A stretch of 64,000 bases of DNA, taken from NCBI RefSeq assembly GCF_024707545.1, contig NZ_CP062230.1, positions 163,228-227,227 of the forward strand, written 5' to 3'. The notes beneath the pieces are model-generated. The model made no database searches. It was not told where the DNA came from and saw only the letters and a program-made list of their open reading frames with translations. Position 1 is the stretch's first letter; each line of letters begins with the position of its first letter. This DNA is from Mesorhizobium onobrychidis. GTDB lineage: Bacteria; Pseudomonadota; Alphaproteobacteria; Rhizobiales; Rhizobiaceae. Both the position numbers and the translations under genes were made by a program. Positions 1 through 9,900 of the stretch are shown piece after piece.

Positions 1-927
1 CTTGACGCGGAACGCGCCTTTCCAGGTGCGAAGAAGATAACAAGTATCGAGGAATTCTGTGCCCTTGCGGACCAAGCAGTGGCTGATCCAGCCTTTTTCG
101 ATGAGCCGAGTGTGAGTGATCAGGGTTTTGAAAGGCTAGATGGGTGGCTCAAATTTCCATCGGACATTTCTACTGATATCGAACAGAACAATGTCGTCTC
201 GGCGAAAATCACAGAAAGCGGGTCGTTCGATCAGGCGATGGTGATTTTTCACCATTGGAATGCAAGCGCCCGGAATCGTCAGATTGCCAACTTTTTCTCG
301 CAGCGTGGCATCACGGTTGTCGAGATTGCTATGCCTTATCACTTCGAACGCAGCCGTCCCGGCTCCGTGCACGCCGACTATATGCTTAGCCCTAATCTCG
401 GTCGAACGATCCAATCTGTAAGGCAGGCAGTGTTGGATGGGCGAAAACTCATACGTTGGTTGAAAAGCGAAGGCTATCGAGAGATTTCGGTTCTCGGAAT
501 GAGCTTAGGTTCCTGGGTTGCGGCCATAGTCGCGGCACACGACTTGGCTGTGTCAAAAGCCTCGTTGTTTCTGACGGCGGGGAGTCTAGCGGATATGGTT
601 TGGACGGGCCGCGCGACACGATCGATACGCGATAGCCTTGAGCCTGAGATTGAGCTGACCGATCTCAGAAGGGCCTGGGGTCCACTTAACTTGGAGAATT
701 ACGCGCATAGTTTGGCACGGCCTGATCTCGATCTTCAGGTTGTGTTGGCTAAGAGAGACAAAGTGGTGTTGCCAGAGCTATCGGAGAGGTTCATGCAGAG
801 GCTGAAGGACGCCGGGGCTAGGCCAAATATTTTGGAATTAAACTGTGGTCACTATTCGCTCGCCATGCCGCCTTACATTTTGTTGGCCGGTTTGAGCGTG
901 AAGCGGTTACTAAGGCGCGGCCGTTGA
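1..927 (+). CDS. alpha/beta hydrolase family protein (5' end outside the window)
   Basis: The reading frame is open from base 1, so the gene probably starts upstream; a GTG at 79 is the first start-like codon but lies inside the continuous frame. The visible 308 codons have an alpha/beta-hydrolase layout: an early strand followed by HHWN, a nucleophile elbow GMSLGS with Ser at visible codon 168, an Asp candidate in AKRDK (codon 253) and a late His in CGHYS (codon 284). It resembles the ABHD18-like group of putative esterases. The substrate cannot be told. It is on the opposite strand to the large hydrolase cluster and separated from it by an IS3 remnant, so it need not belong to that cluster. 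Confidence 0.75.
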   Translation, partial: LDAERAFPGAKKITSIEEFCALADQAVADPAFFDEPSVSDQGFERLDGWLKFPSDISTDIEQNNVVSAKITESGSFDQAMVIFHHWNASARNRQIANFFSQRGITVVEIAMPYHFERSRPGSVHADYMLSPNLGRTIQSVRQAVLDGRKLIRWLKSEGYREISVLGMSLGSWVAAIVAAHDLAVSKASLFLTAGSLADMVWTGRATRSIRDSLEPEIELTDLRRAWGPLNLENYAHSLARPDLDLQVVLAKRDKVVLPELSERFMQRLKDAGARPNILELNCGHYSLAMPPYILLAGLSVKRLLRRGR

Positions 928-1452
928 GCGGTTTCTGTCGTCTGCTGACAAGTCGGCCCGGCGAGCATGAGTTTGGCGTTGGCCGGTCAGTTCACCAGCA
1001 AATTCTCTGGTAGGCGTCACGACACGAAAGTGATGAATCTGGGGTCGCCCCCTACCGGAACCGACCCGTGCCGCTAATCCTCGCTTCAATCATCGCCGCA
1101 CCAGCTCCTTCAAAAGCGGCCGTACCATCATCTTTCCTTCCGAATGGAAGGCAGGGCAGGTCTCGCCCTGCCTCTGCCTGTCCGGCGAGGACCGGGAGAG
1201 CGGGGGACAAGCAGAAAACCGGAAGGGGGATCGCCCACCCGAAGGGCCGGCCCAGATCCGCGTAGCGGCTTCAGGCCGGTGCTGCAGGCCGAAGGCCGAA
1301 GCATGGGGAAAGCCGGCTTTCTGCTTGTGGGGGAGAGAGGGCAGAGCCCTTTCTACCCTCTCAGTGGCATGAAGTTTGGTCGACGATATGGCTATACGGC
1401 TGGGTTCACGCTATTTTTCGGCAGCGCTAATTCCTTTCGGATTTTCACGCTG
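928..1452. other. intergenic region with one short hairpin
   Basis: No convincing gene. Short frames here have no recognisable family or ribosome binding site. A perfect 8-bp inverted repeat (GGCAGGGC / GCCCTGCC, 7-nt loop) lies at 1150-1172, without a T tract. The stretch ends at the IS3 terminal repeat. Confidence 0.5.
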
Positions 1453-1513
1453 TGACCTGAGCCCCTGAACTTCCTCCAGATTTGGGTAGAGTCCGTCGAA
1501 CAGGAGACGGACG

Positions 1514-1780
1514 ATGCGACCCTCGCGGTTCACGGAAGAACAGATAATCGGGATGCTGAAGGAGCAGGAGGCCGGCGCGAAGACGGCGGACGTCTGCCGC
1601 AAGCACGGCATCTCGGCAGCGACGTTCTACAAATTCAAAGCGAAGTATGGCGGGATGGAGGTGTCCGACGCTCGCCGGCTGAAGGCTCTGGAAGACGAGA
1701 ACGCTCGGCTGAAGAAGCTGCTGGCCGAGCAGATGCTCGACAACGCGATCCTGAAGGATGTCGCCGCAAAAAAATGGTGA
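1514..1780 (+). CDS. IS3-family transposase OrfA
   Basis: The 88-residue protein has the N-terminal helix-turn-helix of IS3 OrfA (start MRPSRFTEEQI, then CRKHGIS, FYKFKAKYGG) and a C-terminal leucine-zipper-like helix. A run of seven A residues at 1768-1774 just before the stop is the expected slippery site for -1 frameshifting into orfB. OrfA alone binds the element ends; without OrfB it gives no transposition. Confidence 0.9.
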   Translation: MRPSRFTEEQIIGMLKEQEAGAKTADVCRKHGISAATFYKFKAKYGGMEVSDARRLKALEDENARLKKLLAEQMLDNAILKDVAAKKW

Positions 1781-1935
1781 CGCCCGATGCGAAGCGGAAG
1801 GCGGTGGTTCATGCCTGCGAGGTGCATGGGGTGAGCCAGCGTCGGGCGTGCCAAGCCTTGAAGATCGACCGTTCGACGGTGCGCTACACCAGCACCCGTC
1901 CGGACGATGTCCGCTGGCGGTCGGCAAGGATCTGA
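1774..1935 (+). pseudogene. IS3-family transposase OrfB, N-terminal fragment
   Basis: The frame starts with ATG at 1774, overlapping the orfA stop, and reads VTPDAKRKAVVHACEVHGVS, typical for the start of IS3 OrfB. It stops at 1933-1935 after about 50 codons, far short of the usual 270 or more. The integrase core with the DDE triad is absent. Confidence 0.8.
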
Positions 1936-2008
1936 TGTGGTTGTGACGTCAGCGAAGGCGGCGTAAGTGTCTCTGGAGGCAGACCTTGATCGAGCTACCG
2001 CGGACTCG

Positions 2009-2851
2009 TCACGCCTCGCGGTATACGAAAGCTGTTTTCGTTGGACCTGCTGGATCAACCCATTTCTCGTTCGCGCATATCGCCGCAAAGGCGCTCCAGG
2101 CGCGCTCGGCTACCTCAGGAGAGCGGGACTCCTTCTTGATTTTGTATCGAAGACTAAACTCTGCGGCGACCATTTCGTTAGGATCGCTCCCTCTCTCCGA
2201 CCAAAGGATGATCGCGCATTCGGCTTTTACTTTGCCGGAAAGCGTCAGTTCTATGCCCTCGAAGACCTCTTCGCGCGCCTCGAACCCGTGCACGATCGAC
2301 AAGTCGGCAGAACCATCGGGAAGCAGACTTCGCTGCAGCTGCTTGTACAGAGAGAGGGCATCGCCGACCTTTTCGGGAGCGCGGCTGGTTTCCACGTCGG
2401 CTGACCTACTGAACAAGGGAATGAATTGGAAACCTGAACCGGCTGGATGGGCTTTGATATCCTCCTCGAACTTAGCATTCTCGCCGGATTTCGGTTCGAA
2501 TGCTTGGGCGCTCGCCCTCACCCAATCGCTACTCCGAAACTTCAGCGTGACACTCCACTCCCCATTGGAACGAACTGGACGGCGACGCCGCAAAATGAAT
2601 CCGGCACGTCGATAAAGAGCGTGTTCGTTCGTGTCATAGAAGCGCACAAGACGCTGTTTTTCTTCGCCTCCAACTTCCGGTTTACCGTGCGCAGGAACGC
2701 CGACTGCCCTGGCGGAACGGGAAAGGCTCTCCCAACATCGTCGGGTCGCTATATTCTGTTCTTTCGCGCTGCCGCAAAATCGCGCCGCCCTCAGCATGAC
2801 CTTGTACTCGCGGGCCTCTATGCGGTTGAAATCAAGCGAGATATCCCCCAT
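2009..2851 (-). CDS. CYTH-domain-like protein
   Basis: The start at 2851 was chosen because GGAGGAG lies 8 nt upstream; this gives 280 residues. Near the N-terminus there is an E-x-x-E-x-K-like pattern (EAREYKV), followed at about residues 66-100 by FYDTNEHALYRRAGFILRR and WSVTLKFR. This matches the FDT...L...G..LRIR...W.LTLK pattern of CYTH / triphosphate tunnel enzymes, which act on organic or inorganic triphosphates. The first acidic motif is weaker than the ExExK consensus, so activity is uncertain. The gene lies 662 nt downstream of the pentapeptide-repeat gene on the same strand and is the last intact gene of the minus-strand cluster before the IS3 remnant. Confidence 0.5.
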   Translation of the reverse strand: MGDISLDFNRIEAREYKVMLRAARFCGSAKEQNIATRRCWESLSRSARAVGVPAHGKPEVGGEEKQRLVRFYDTNEHALYRRAGFILRRRRPVRSNGEWSVTLKFRSSDWVRASAQAFEPKSGENAKFEEDIKAHPAGSGFQFIPLFSRSADVETSRAPEKVGDALSLYKQLQRSLLPDGSADLSIVHGFEAREEVFEGIELTLSGKVKAECAIILWSERGSDPNEMVAAEFSLRYKIKKESRSPEVAERAWSAFAAICANEKWVDPAGPTKTAFVYREA

Positions 2852-3513
2852 CCATCCGCTCCTCCACGAAAACGCGTGGGGTACTACACCAAACAAAAGG
2901 GTATCTTGGAAGAGGGTGATCTTGAGGGGGCGCTCAACGCAGCAGCGCATTGGGTGACGACACCCTTCAGAAAGGTCGCGGGGTTACGTGGTCCCGGAGA
3001 CTTTCGTGCACGGGACGCATCGCTCACCGGGACGAAGAAGGCCGACCGATCTCGACTCCACACGCTGACGCCAGCGCAGCGTACGATTTGGGCACTCATA
3101 CAAGTCGATCCTATCGCTTAGCCGCGGCGATCTTCTAGCTCAAGACCCGCGCCCGCTGGAAGGCGACGATCGTCAACGAACATGGTGGCGTGCCAGGATA
3201 ACCCGATCCGACAGGTCCATACCTCGAGATGGTTATCGTTGATCCGCCTGTCCGGGACATGAAGCTGCCTGCGATCCTGGACCGATGGGGTGCGGCGGCC
3301 CCGCCACGACGACAGCTCCCACGGCGCCGACGGCTTGCCGCCACTCCCAACGGCTTGGCGTCCGGACCACCCGCGAGTCATTGTGCTCTGAAGCCCCTAA
3401 CGGAATCGCTGGCGGCTCCACCGCTTGGTGTCGTTGCCCCCAATAGCCGATGCTCGCAGAATAGTCTTGGCGTCTCCAGCTACCATCGAACGACTACCTC
3501 ACTATAGCTCAGT
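2852..3513. other. intergenic region, no supported gene
   Basis: Several short frames exist on both strands (for example around 3135-3381), but none has a recognisable family, ribosome binding site or consistent coding look. It may contain decayed sequence, as the neighbouring 5425-5892 gap does. Confidence 0.4.
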
Positions 3514-5424
3514 CTACTGATAGAACGGATCCTGTCTGGCTATTTTCTCTAAACTGCGGCGGTCAACCGAATTTAGCCGGGAAGCCCCCTCGCATACTTT
3601 TGGGTTTAGTAGACGGCGGGCAAACGGCCCTGATTGTACGCCCAGATCGCGACCCGGCATCCACAGTCCCTGGGCGAGGCGCTGGACAATAGCCTGCGCC
3701 ACAAAGGGCGCGCCATCTTCATCGCATGCCAAATCCGACAATCTCTTGGCGATCCTAGCGGCCGGAATCACCCCGCAGGCTAGCCAAGTTGATTGTAGTT
3801 TTGCCTCAAGGTCCCGCTCCATGGAGCCGGTTAGACTTTCGAAGGGACCTGTCTCGTCGAAGTTGCTCGATACCCACTCCTTCCAACTATTACTGCCTCC
3901 TGGAGGATCTGCCGAGAAGTTCAGACTGCACCGGTCAGAGTCCGCCAGCGCCACAGCATTTTCTTTCGCATCAAAGTCTCCGCGATATCCCGCATCAAGC
4001 TCTGCGCGCCAGAGAGCCGCCCCTTGGAGGAACGCCCCCTGCAAATGCACGCCATTGAAAGAGGCCCCCTGAAGTTGTGCGCTCTGAAAGTCAGCACCGA
4101 CCAAGTTAACGTCTTCAAACCAAGCGCCTTGCAGGTCAGCCGAGTCGAAGGATGCTGCTATCATCTTCGCATTGCGAATCTGAGTCCCTCTCAGGTCAGC
4201 TAGCGCAAATGACGCCCCCGGCGCTCTTGAGAATTCGAACTGCGTCTGCTGGAGATTTGCCGAAACGAAAGAAGCGCCTCCCAGATCCGCGTCTTGGAGA
4301 GACGCCCGTCGAAGGGATGCACCTTCGAAAACCACGCCTCGGAGATCGGTTGAACCGAGATCCGCATCGCTCAAGTCCGAAGAAGTGAAATCCGCGTTTC
4401 TGAGAACGGCTTCTCTCAGTACTGCCCCGCGGAAGTTCCTCTCCTTAAGCGAAATCGTCGTCTCACCCGCGTCAAAGTCTACATCCTCCTTCCACTTCGT
4501 ACGGTCGATGGGTTGGACCTTCGGCAAGAAGAGGCGATTCGAGAGAATACTATCTTGCGAGCCTTGATTTCCAAATAATTGCTGTTTAGCCCACGTCGTT
4601 AATGGGAGGCGATCCATCAATTCGTCAGGAAACGTCACAACACCGATCACAAAATATAATAAAAAAATGGTTCCCGTCAGTGACCCCAACATTTCAGCCG
4701 AACGTAAGTCGCGAATTCTCTTCATCCTGCCACTTATAATCGACGGCCAGAGTCGCCACAGAATAAATAGGTCAATAACAAACACAAGTCTATGACTCCA
4801 TGTTAACGACTCGCTTTGGTACGGAAGAAATATTACCTGATAAGTAATTAATAATACAACAGGCGCCACTACAAGACTAATGAGAGCAATAATACGAAGC
4901 ATCAAGCCGACGACCCCCTTACGCACTTCGCGCGCTCCAGCCAGAAATTGCACGAAGACGTTGCTCGGAAGCTGACGACGTAGCCTTGTTCTGACTTCCG
5001 CATCAGGAATCTGACGTTCAAGTTCGGAATGGAACACACCAACCTTATCTGCAAGAAAGAAGCAGTGCAGCAGTACGTAAGTATGGACCGTTAGGAATAA
5101 AACGGGTCCTAACGAAAAGAAGCCCAACAGAGGAAGTTTAACACTGAGAAACGGCAGATCTACTGGTGTCTCACGAAATACATCTTCGTGATTTACACCC
5201 AAAACGGCGATAAAAAGATATAGCAGTGCGAACAAGTAGCTGAACCATAGTGCTGTGCTCACACCTGCGGCATCTATAACGGCACTCCTGAGTGAAGTGA
5301 GATCTATCGCGGTTGCGGCAAGTTCCGACGCCACCGGTGCAAGATCGGCTATTGGTTTCTGAGGCGGGTGCGGGGGCATCTCATTGGATGGGTCAACGCG
5401 ACGCCGCGGTACTCTTTTTGCCAT
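3514..5424 (-). CDS. multi-pass membrane protein with pentapeptide-repeat domain
   Basis: The protein has 636 residues. The N-terminal half holds about five hydrophobic segments (near residues 45-75, 95-125, 170-200, 210-225 and 245-265). Residues about 333-478 are pentapeptide repeats of the A(D/N)LXX type (ADF, ADL, ASL, ANL at five-residue steps), which form a quadrilateral beta-helix. The last 160 residues are not recognised. GGAG lies 6 nt before the ATG. Pentapeptide repeats attached to membrane helices are known in many bacteria without a fixed role. Here the gene follows the protease operon at 5893-13827 in the same direction after a 468-nt gap that holds an opposite-strand remnant. 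It could be a membrane effector or a protease target; this is inference. Confidence 0.85.
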   Translation of the reverse strand: MAKRVPRRRVDPSNEMPPHPPQKPIADLAPVASELAATAIDLTSLRSAVIDAAGVSTALWFSYLFALLYLFIAVLGVNHEDVFRETPVDLPFLSVKLPLLGFFSLGPVLFLTVHTYVLLHCFFLADKVGVFHSELERQIPDAEVRTRLRRQLPSNVFVQFLAGAREVRKGVVGLMLRIIALISLVVAPVVLLITYQVIFLPYQSESLTWSHRLVFVIDLFILWRLWPSIISGRMKRIRDLRSAEMLGSLTGTIFLLYFVIGVVTFPDELMDRLPLTTWAKQQLFGNQGSQDSILSNRLFLPKVQPIDRTKWKEDVDFDAGETTISLKERNFRGAVLREAVLRNADFTSSDLSDADLGSTDLRGVVFEGASLRRASLQDADLGGASFVSANLQQTQFEFSRAPGASFALADLRGTQIRNAKMIAASFDSADLQGAWFEDVNLVGADFQSAQLQGASFNGVHLQGAFLQGAALWRAELDAGYRGDFDAKENAVALADSDRCSLNFSADPPGGSNSWKEWVSSNFDETGPFESLTGSMERDLEAKLQSTWLACGVIPAARIAKRLSDLACDEDGAPFVAQAIVQRLAQGLWMPGRDLGVQSGPFARRLLNPKVCEGASRLNSVDRRSLEKIARQDPFYQ

Positions 5425-5535
5425 GACTAACTCCGCTCAGTGATGGCGCGAATGCCGACCAGAGTGCGATCGTTGACGAGCCCGAATCGTTTCGAAGGTG
5501 GCTCGCTCGTATCGGATTCCAGCGTCCGTTGTCGC

Positions 5536-5842
5536 AAGTCTGCTCGTCGCATTTTCGTTCCGGTATGGGCTTACAACAAGAATCTGGACATCACGAGCTG
5601 CACTATCATCACCGCGGCGGCCGGAGACCCAATGCGGCAAATCCACGATCGCCAGCCAGTGATCCTCGACCCCGGTTTACGATGCCTGGCTTGACCCGGA
5701 TACGCCGGCGGACGCGGCAAAGACGCTGCTCGCGCGGAACCTTGACGGCGAGCTGCAGTTCCATCGCGTCTGCCGCGCGGTCAACAGCGTTAAGAACCAG
5801 GGCGGCGACTGCATCGAGCCAATCTCCTTTGCGCGGCGATAG
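5536..5842 (+). pseudogene. SOS-response-associated peptidase (SRAP/YedK/HMCES) remnant
   Basis: On the plus strand a frame reads WAYNKNLDITSCTIITAAAG followed by MRQIHDRQPVIL, the conserved SRAP core including the catalytic-region His. The frame is then broken near 5675, and the next frame continues YDAWLDPDTPADAAKTLLA and ends VCRAVN...CIEPI before TAG at 5840-5842, the normal SRAP C-terminus. The N-terminal half with the catalytic Cys2 is missing. SRAP proteins crosslink to abasic sites in single-stranded DNA. This copy is dead, reads against the surrounding genes, and shows that the gap between the protease and the pentapeptide gene is a scar of earlier rearrangement. Confidence 0.75.
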
Positions 5843-5892
5843 TCCGGCCTCAACTACCACTTCAAGTGGCTTTTTCGCGGGCACCATCCAGC

Positions 5893-6927
5893 TCAGCGCT
5901 GAGCCCATTTGCGAATTCTGTCGAATACAGCAGGAGTAATTCTCAGGCCACGATTGACAAAATCGCCAGTCGTATGGATCGCGACCACATAACGTTGCTG
6001 TTTCTTTTCGTCAAAGTAGTAGATTGGACTGCCGCTGTGCCCGCCCTCCGTATCGACCATATATTCTACGAAATCCTTATCCCATTTGCTGATACGGCCT
6101 GCATTGTACCATAGCGTTCCCAATGGCTTGTTGGCTTCCTTTGGATAGCCGGCGTTGTTGACGAAGAGCAGGTCGACCTCGCTTTCTTCATCCGCCGTAT
6201 ACGCCCTCAGGCCAAAATATCCGAGCCGCGCGCCGAGAGCTTCGTGTTCCACTTCGTTCTCCGAGGTCTTCGGAATGCGAATTGCTGCGAAATCAAATGC
6301 GGGCGCGGCGGCCTCCTTGGCATCCTCCGCAGTCCATTCAGGAGGGATCTCGAAACTGTCGGTGACGACATAACCGTAAGGCGCGAGCGTCCCATTCCGA
6401 CCCGGAAGGATGCGGACTCGCTTTGCCTTGCGAGGCCGCTGCCAGCCGAAGAGCCGCCGATCGACCAATACGTGGGCTGCGGTAATGACTGTATGCGGAC
6501 CAATCAAGAATCCGGTGCCCATTCCTACAGGCCCGCTCTCGTATTCAACCTCCAAGTGGCAAATGCAGCGCCAGGGCGTCATCGCCGTATCGGTGACGCG
6601 CGTGCGGTTGTCGGCTCCAATCACGTTTTCAGGTTTTGCGGCAGGCGAACCGAGAAAAACGGGGCCCGGGTTACCACTCCCTTGAGAAAAAAAGCCGCCG
6701 TCTGGCATCGCTGCCACAATCGTTGCGCCTGCTACCCGCTTGGTTTCAAAGCCTGCTGTTACTGCGCGGAATAGGTCGAAACCGGGAACATTCTCTGGCG
6801 AGCCGCCACCATTGGTCTCGCCCATGCGGCTTGGCAGAATCAAAGCCTCTCTCTCTGCTTTGGCCCCCGAAGCTTCCGGCCGTGGCTTCGAAGCATTCCC
6901 GGCTTTCCGATATGTGCGCTTCGCCAT
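5893..6927 (-). CDS. V8/trypsin-like serine protease
   Basis: The 344-residue protein (ATG at 6927) has a chymotrypsin-fold protease domain in the C-terminal 220 residues. The triad is visible: His152 in TAAHV, Asp212 in FDFAAIRI and Ser298 in GGHSGSP; the GHSGSP motif resembles glutamyl endopeptidases of the V8 group. The N-terminal 115 residues are basic and low complexity with no signal peptide, so a cytosolic location is likely. The start overlaps the stop of the trypsin-PLD gene by 1 nt (TGATG), so both are coupled in translation. A GTG at 6930 is an alternative start. It is the last gene of the hydrolase-caspase-protease block. Confidence 0.9.
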   Translation of the reverse strand: MAKRTYRKAGNASKPRPEASGAKAEREALILPSRMGETNGGGSPENVPGFDLFRAVTAGFETKRVAGATIVAAMPDGGFFSQGSGNPGPVFLGSPAAKPENVIGADNRTRVTDTAMTPWRCICHLEVEYESGPVGMGTGFLIGPHTVITAAHVLVDRRLFGWQRPRKAKRVRILPGRNGTLAPYGYVVTDSFEIPPEWTAEDAKEAAAPAFDFAAIRIPKTSENEVEHEALGARLGYFGLRAYTADEESEVDLLFVNNAGYPKEANKPLGTLWYNAGRISKWDKDFVEYMVDTEGGHSGSPIYYFDEKKQQRYVVAIHTTGDFVNRGLRITPAVFDRIRKWAQR

Positions 6928-9900
6928 CACGTTTCACCCAGATATTCGGCAATCGAGACGCGGCGGTAGCCCTTCGGGACAGGTGTTTCCACTCCAGCCG
7001 GAACGATTGTGAGCGGGCTAGGGAACGCGCTTTCGGCATGTGTGCGATTGCTCGCCACCTGCGCCCAATCGTACTCGAACAGCTCGGCAAAATAGGCATT
7101 CGCCTCACGATTCCAGATCACTAGGCTCGCATCCCGATTGGGGCCGGTTCCGGCCGCTGTCCAATTCTGTGAACCAAGGATCGCGACCCCGTCGTCGATT
7201 AGGATGCCTTTAGTGTGGCACGTACCGAAGTAGCGCAGGTGCTCAGGATCAGTCTTGATCCCAAATTTCTTCAGGCGTCGGATCGTCTCTTTCTCGCTTC
7301 CTCGAATGCTGCGGAAAATGATCCGCACATCAAGGCCCGCGCGCTGCTGCTGGCGAACCGCGTCGGCGATCTTGAGGAAATGCGCGGGCGTATCATTCAC
7401 CTCGGTCCACAGCGAGAACGACTGATTCTCGATCAGCACGCGCTCCTGCGCGTTGGCGATGAGGCTAGCGACCACTTCGGGATAGTTGTCGGGCGTCAGC
7501 AGCGGCTGGACCATGATCTCTCCGCTGAGGACCTTCGGCGGAAAGGCTCGGAAACGAGCGGGGCGGCGGGGTGCTTCCTCCAGCGGAACAAGGATATGTG
7601 GCAGCTCGGGCACGAACGCTTCAGTCCGGGCAGCCTCGTCATTGTCCACATAGTCCTGTTCGAGATGATTGCGGAACGTGTGGGCCAGACCAGCATGCTC
7701 CACGACCGCATGCCATTCTCGGTTATATGCGGCGACATCATCCCAGGTTAGTGCCTCGATTTCTGAGATCGGCCGATCAATCGGCGCTTGGTTCGAGGAT
7801 TGCCAGTTTCCGCTGGAGAGCCAGAAGGCTTTGTCGGAAACTGTACTGCCGGACCGGTCGCTCCAGACAGCTACCTTGATATGATAGGCCGTCGGAAACA
7901 ATCCCTGGCCGCCAAGCGAGGCCCCCGCCCATTTGAAGCGGCTTTCGGCAATCTGTTCCAGTTCGTCGAGCGTCTTGCTTTCCGGGATGTCGTTCTTTTT
8001 GGTCTGGCCCTCAGTGTCGTCAGGGAACTCCGCGTCAGCACGTTGGCGGTCAAGCGTGAGCGTGATTCTTGTGCGTGCCCGACTAGCAATGTCCTTGATG
8101 GCCTTCACCACGTGCGGAGCTGTCATGTGATACATGCCGACAGTGAACTGATTGTACGTGTGCTGGGTCAAGAACTGTTGGAGTACCGGCCAGCCGGCTT
8201 CGGGACTAACATGGAGCGTGATTGTCATCTGGTCGGTAACCGGATTCAAATTGAAACGCGGATCGCCAAGATCGCGTCTATATCCGGCCTGGCGGCCGCC
8301 GAATGCTTCGCGCGAGACAGCCATCAGTTCGGCCACCACCGTCTCGGGGTCGGCAAACTCGACCGCGATTTCGACGCCATTGAACTTAGGCGGTAAGCCG
8401 TACGTTGCGGGGTCGACGCTTGCATCCGGACGCACCCCGACGATGACACCCAAGTCATCGGTGACGAGTCCATCGCGGAACAAATAGTCGGCTTTGACTG
8501 AGAGGATGGCCTTGTCGCCTGTAAGATGTTTGCGCACCGACGCGGCCGCGGTCTCCACCACTTTTGGGTCGGGGTTGGAACTCACGGGCGCCGTGGACGG
8601 TGCCCCCGTCCCATTCGGCCCAAGCTGCTGCCTGGCCCCGCCTGGCAGCGCGGGCGTGCCGAGGCGCACGCTGATCTCGAGCGGCACGACGATCTTGAGG
8701 CTGCTGTCGCTCGTCAGTCCAATTTGACCGCTGTCGACCGCACCGGCATTCGCTATGGACCCCGAGCCGGGCGGGCTTTGCGTGGCGGCGGGAGACGCCG
8801 GATCCACCAACAACGATGGGCGCGGTGTGTCGACGGCCACGATCTTCCAGGGTCGCTCACGCACAATACGGGCAAGTTCGGTAGCAGGAACCGCGTAGTT
8901 GGCGCGAAACATCGATCCGCTATAGTGCAGACCGAGTGCCTTGCCGGTTTCAATATCGAGTACGACGGACCCGGAATTACCGGGGAGAGTCGAGCAATCG
9001 TGCGTCAATCCCCATTGATGTGGCGCCGTCACCCGGCCGGGTGCAAGTCGCTTCTTGCCGAAGACGCGTCCGAACAGCTGAACGAACTTTTCAGCATCAT
9101 ATGACCTGGAATCGTCACCGGGATATCCGATGACGGCAACGTTGCGCCCTGGAGCCGGCGCCTCGACGGCAAGCCTAATCGGTCCGGACAGCCGGTCCTC
9201 GCCGGCTTTCAGGGCAACCCGTAGAAGCGCGATGTCCAGAACTTCGTCGTCGGAAATCCAGATCACATCTGTGACCACAAATTCGCGCGGCGGGCCGTCT
9301 TCGATCTCCTCGCGAAAGTCAATACGGGCTGATTGCGGGCGGCCGAAATCACGCGTGCCTCGGCGAAACACGAAACCTGCGCCCGAGCGCTGCGCGAATT
9401 TGTGTCCGACATGCGCATTGGTAACGACAATGTCGCTGTCGAGGTCGGTGGCGAGCACCCAACCGGTACCGACCCACTCGTATTCCGCGTTGTTGTCGAG
9501 TTCAATTCGTCCGATTGCGGGAAGTGCAGGGGTGAGGATGTCGCGCCGTTGTTCAAGGAGCTTCAGGATTTCCGGCGAGCTACGGTCGTTTGGATCGGTG
9601 AAGGTGAAATTGCGTTCGACTTCGTCGCGCCGAATCCATAGCACCGGGCGATGCCAAAGTATGACCGCCTCGAGACTGGCAACCTCAGGGTGTCCGGACT
9701 CCAGCCCGCCCGTCTCAGGTTGGGCCTCGTGCGGCGGGGCACTTTCAAAGTTGGGGCCCTCCGTACCCTTGATTGTCGCAACCTTGCGACGGAGCAGCTC
9801 AAGATACCGTTGTGCCGGTTCCATGAATGCTCCCTCTCCTCGTCCAGAGATCGCTCGACCCGCCTGAACCGCGCGACGCGAACGGTTTGTGGTTGATATG

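Larger units (their letters stand above)
1453..1935 (+). mobile_element. truncated IS3-family insertion sequence
   Basis: The left terminus begins TGACCTGAGCCCCTG, an IS3-family type end. It is followed by a complete orfA and only the first part of orfB. The usual 1.2-kb length, the DDE catalytic region and the right terminal repeat are missing, so the element cannot move by itself. The right break is at about 1921-1935, where orfB stops matching its family. Confidence 0.8.

Noticed and set aside
1150..1172. 8-bp hairpin as a terminator
   Set aside because: It has no T tract on either strand and lies far from the end of the hydrolase gene.
3118..3381. Small minus-strand frames in the 2852-3513 gap
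   Set aside because: Two overlapping frames compete, with no ribosome binding site and no recognised family.
5609..5908. Minus-strand 99-codon frame overlapping the V8 protease stop
   Set aside because: It is antisense to the SRAP remnant, which matches a known family; no independent support.
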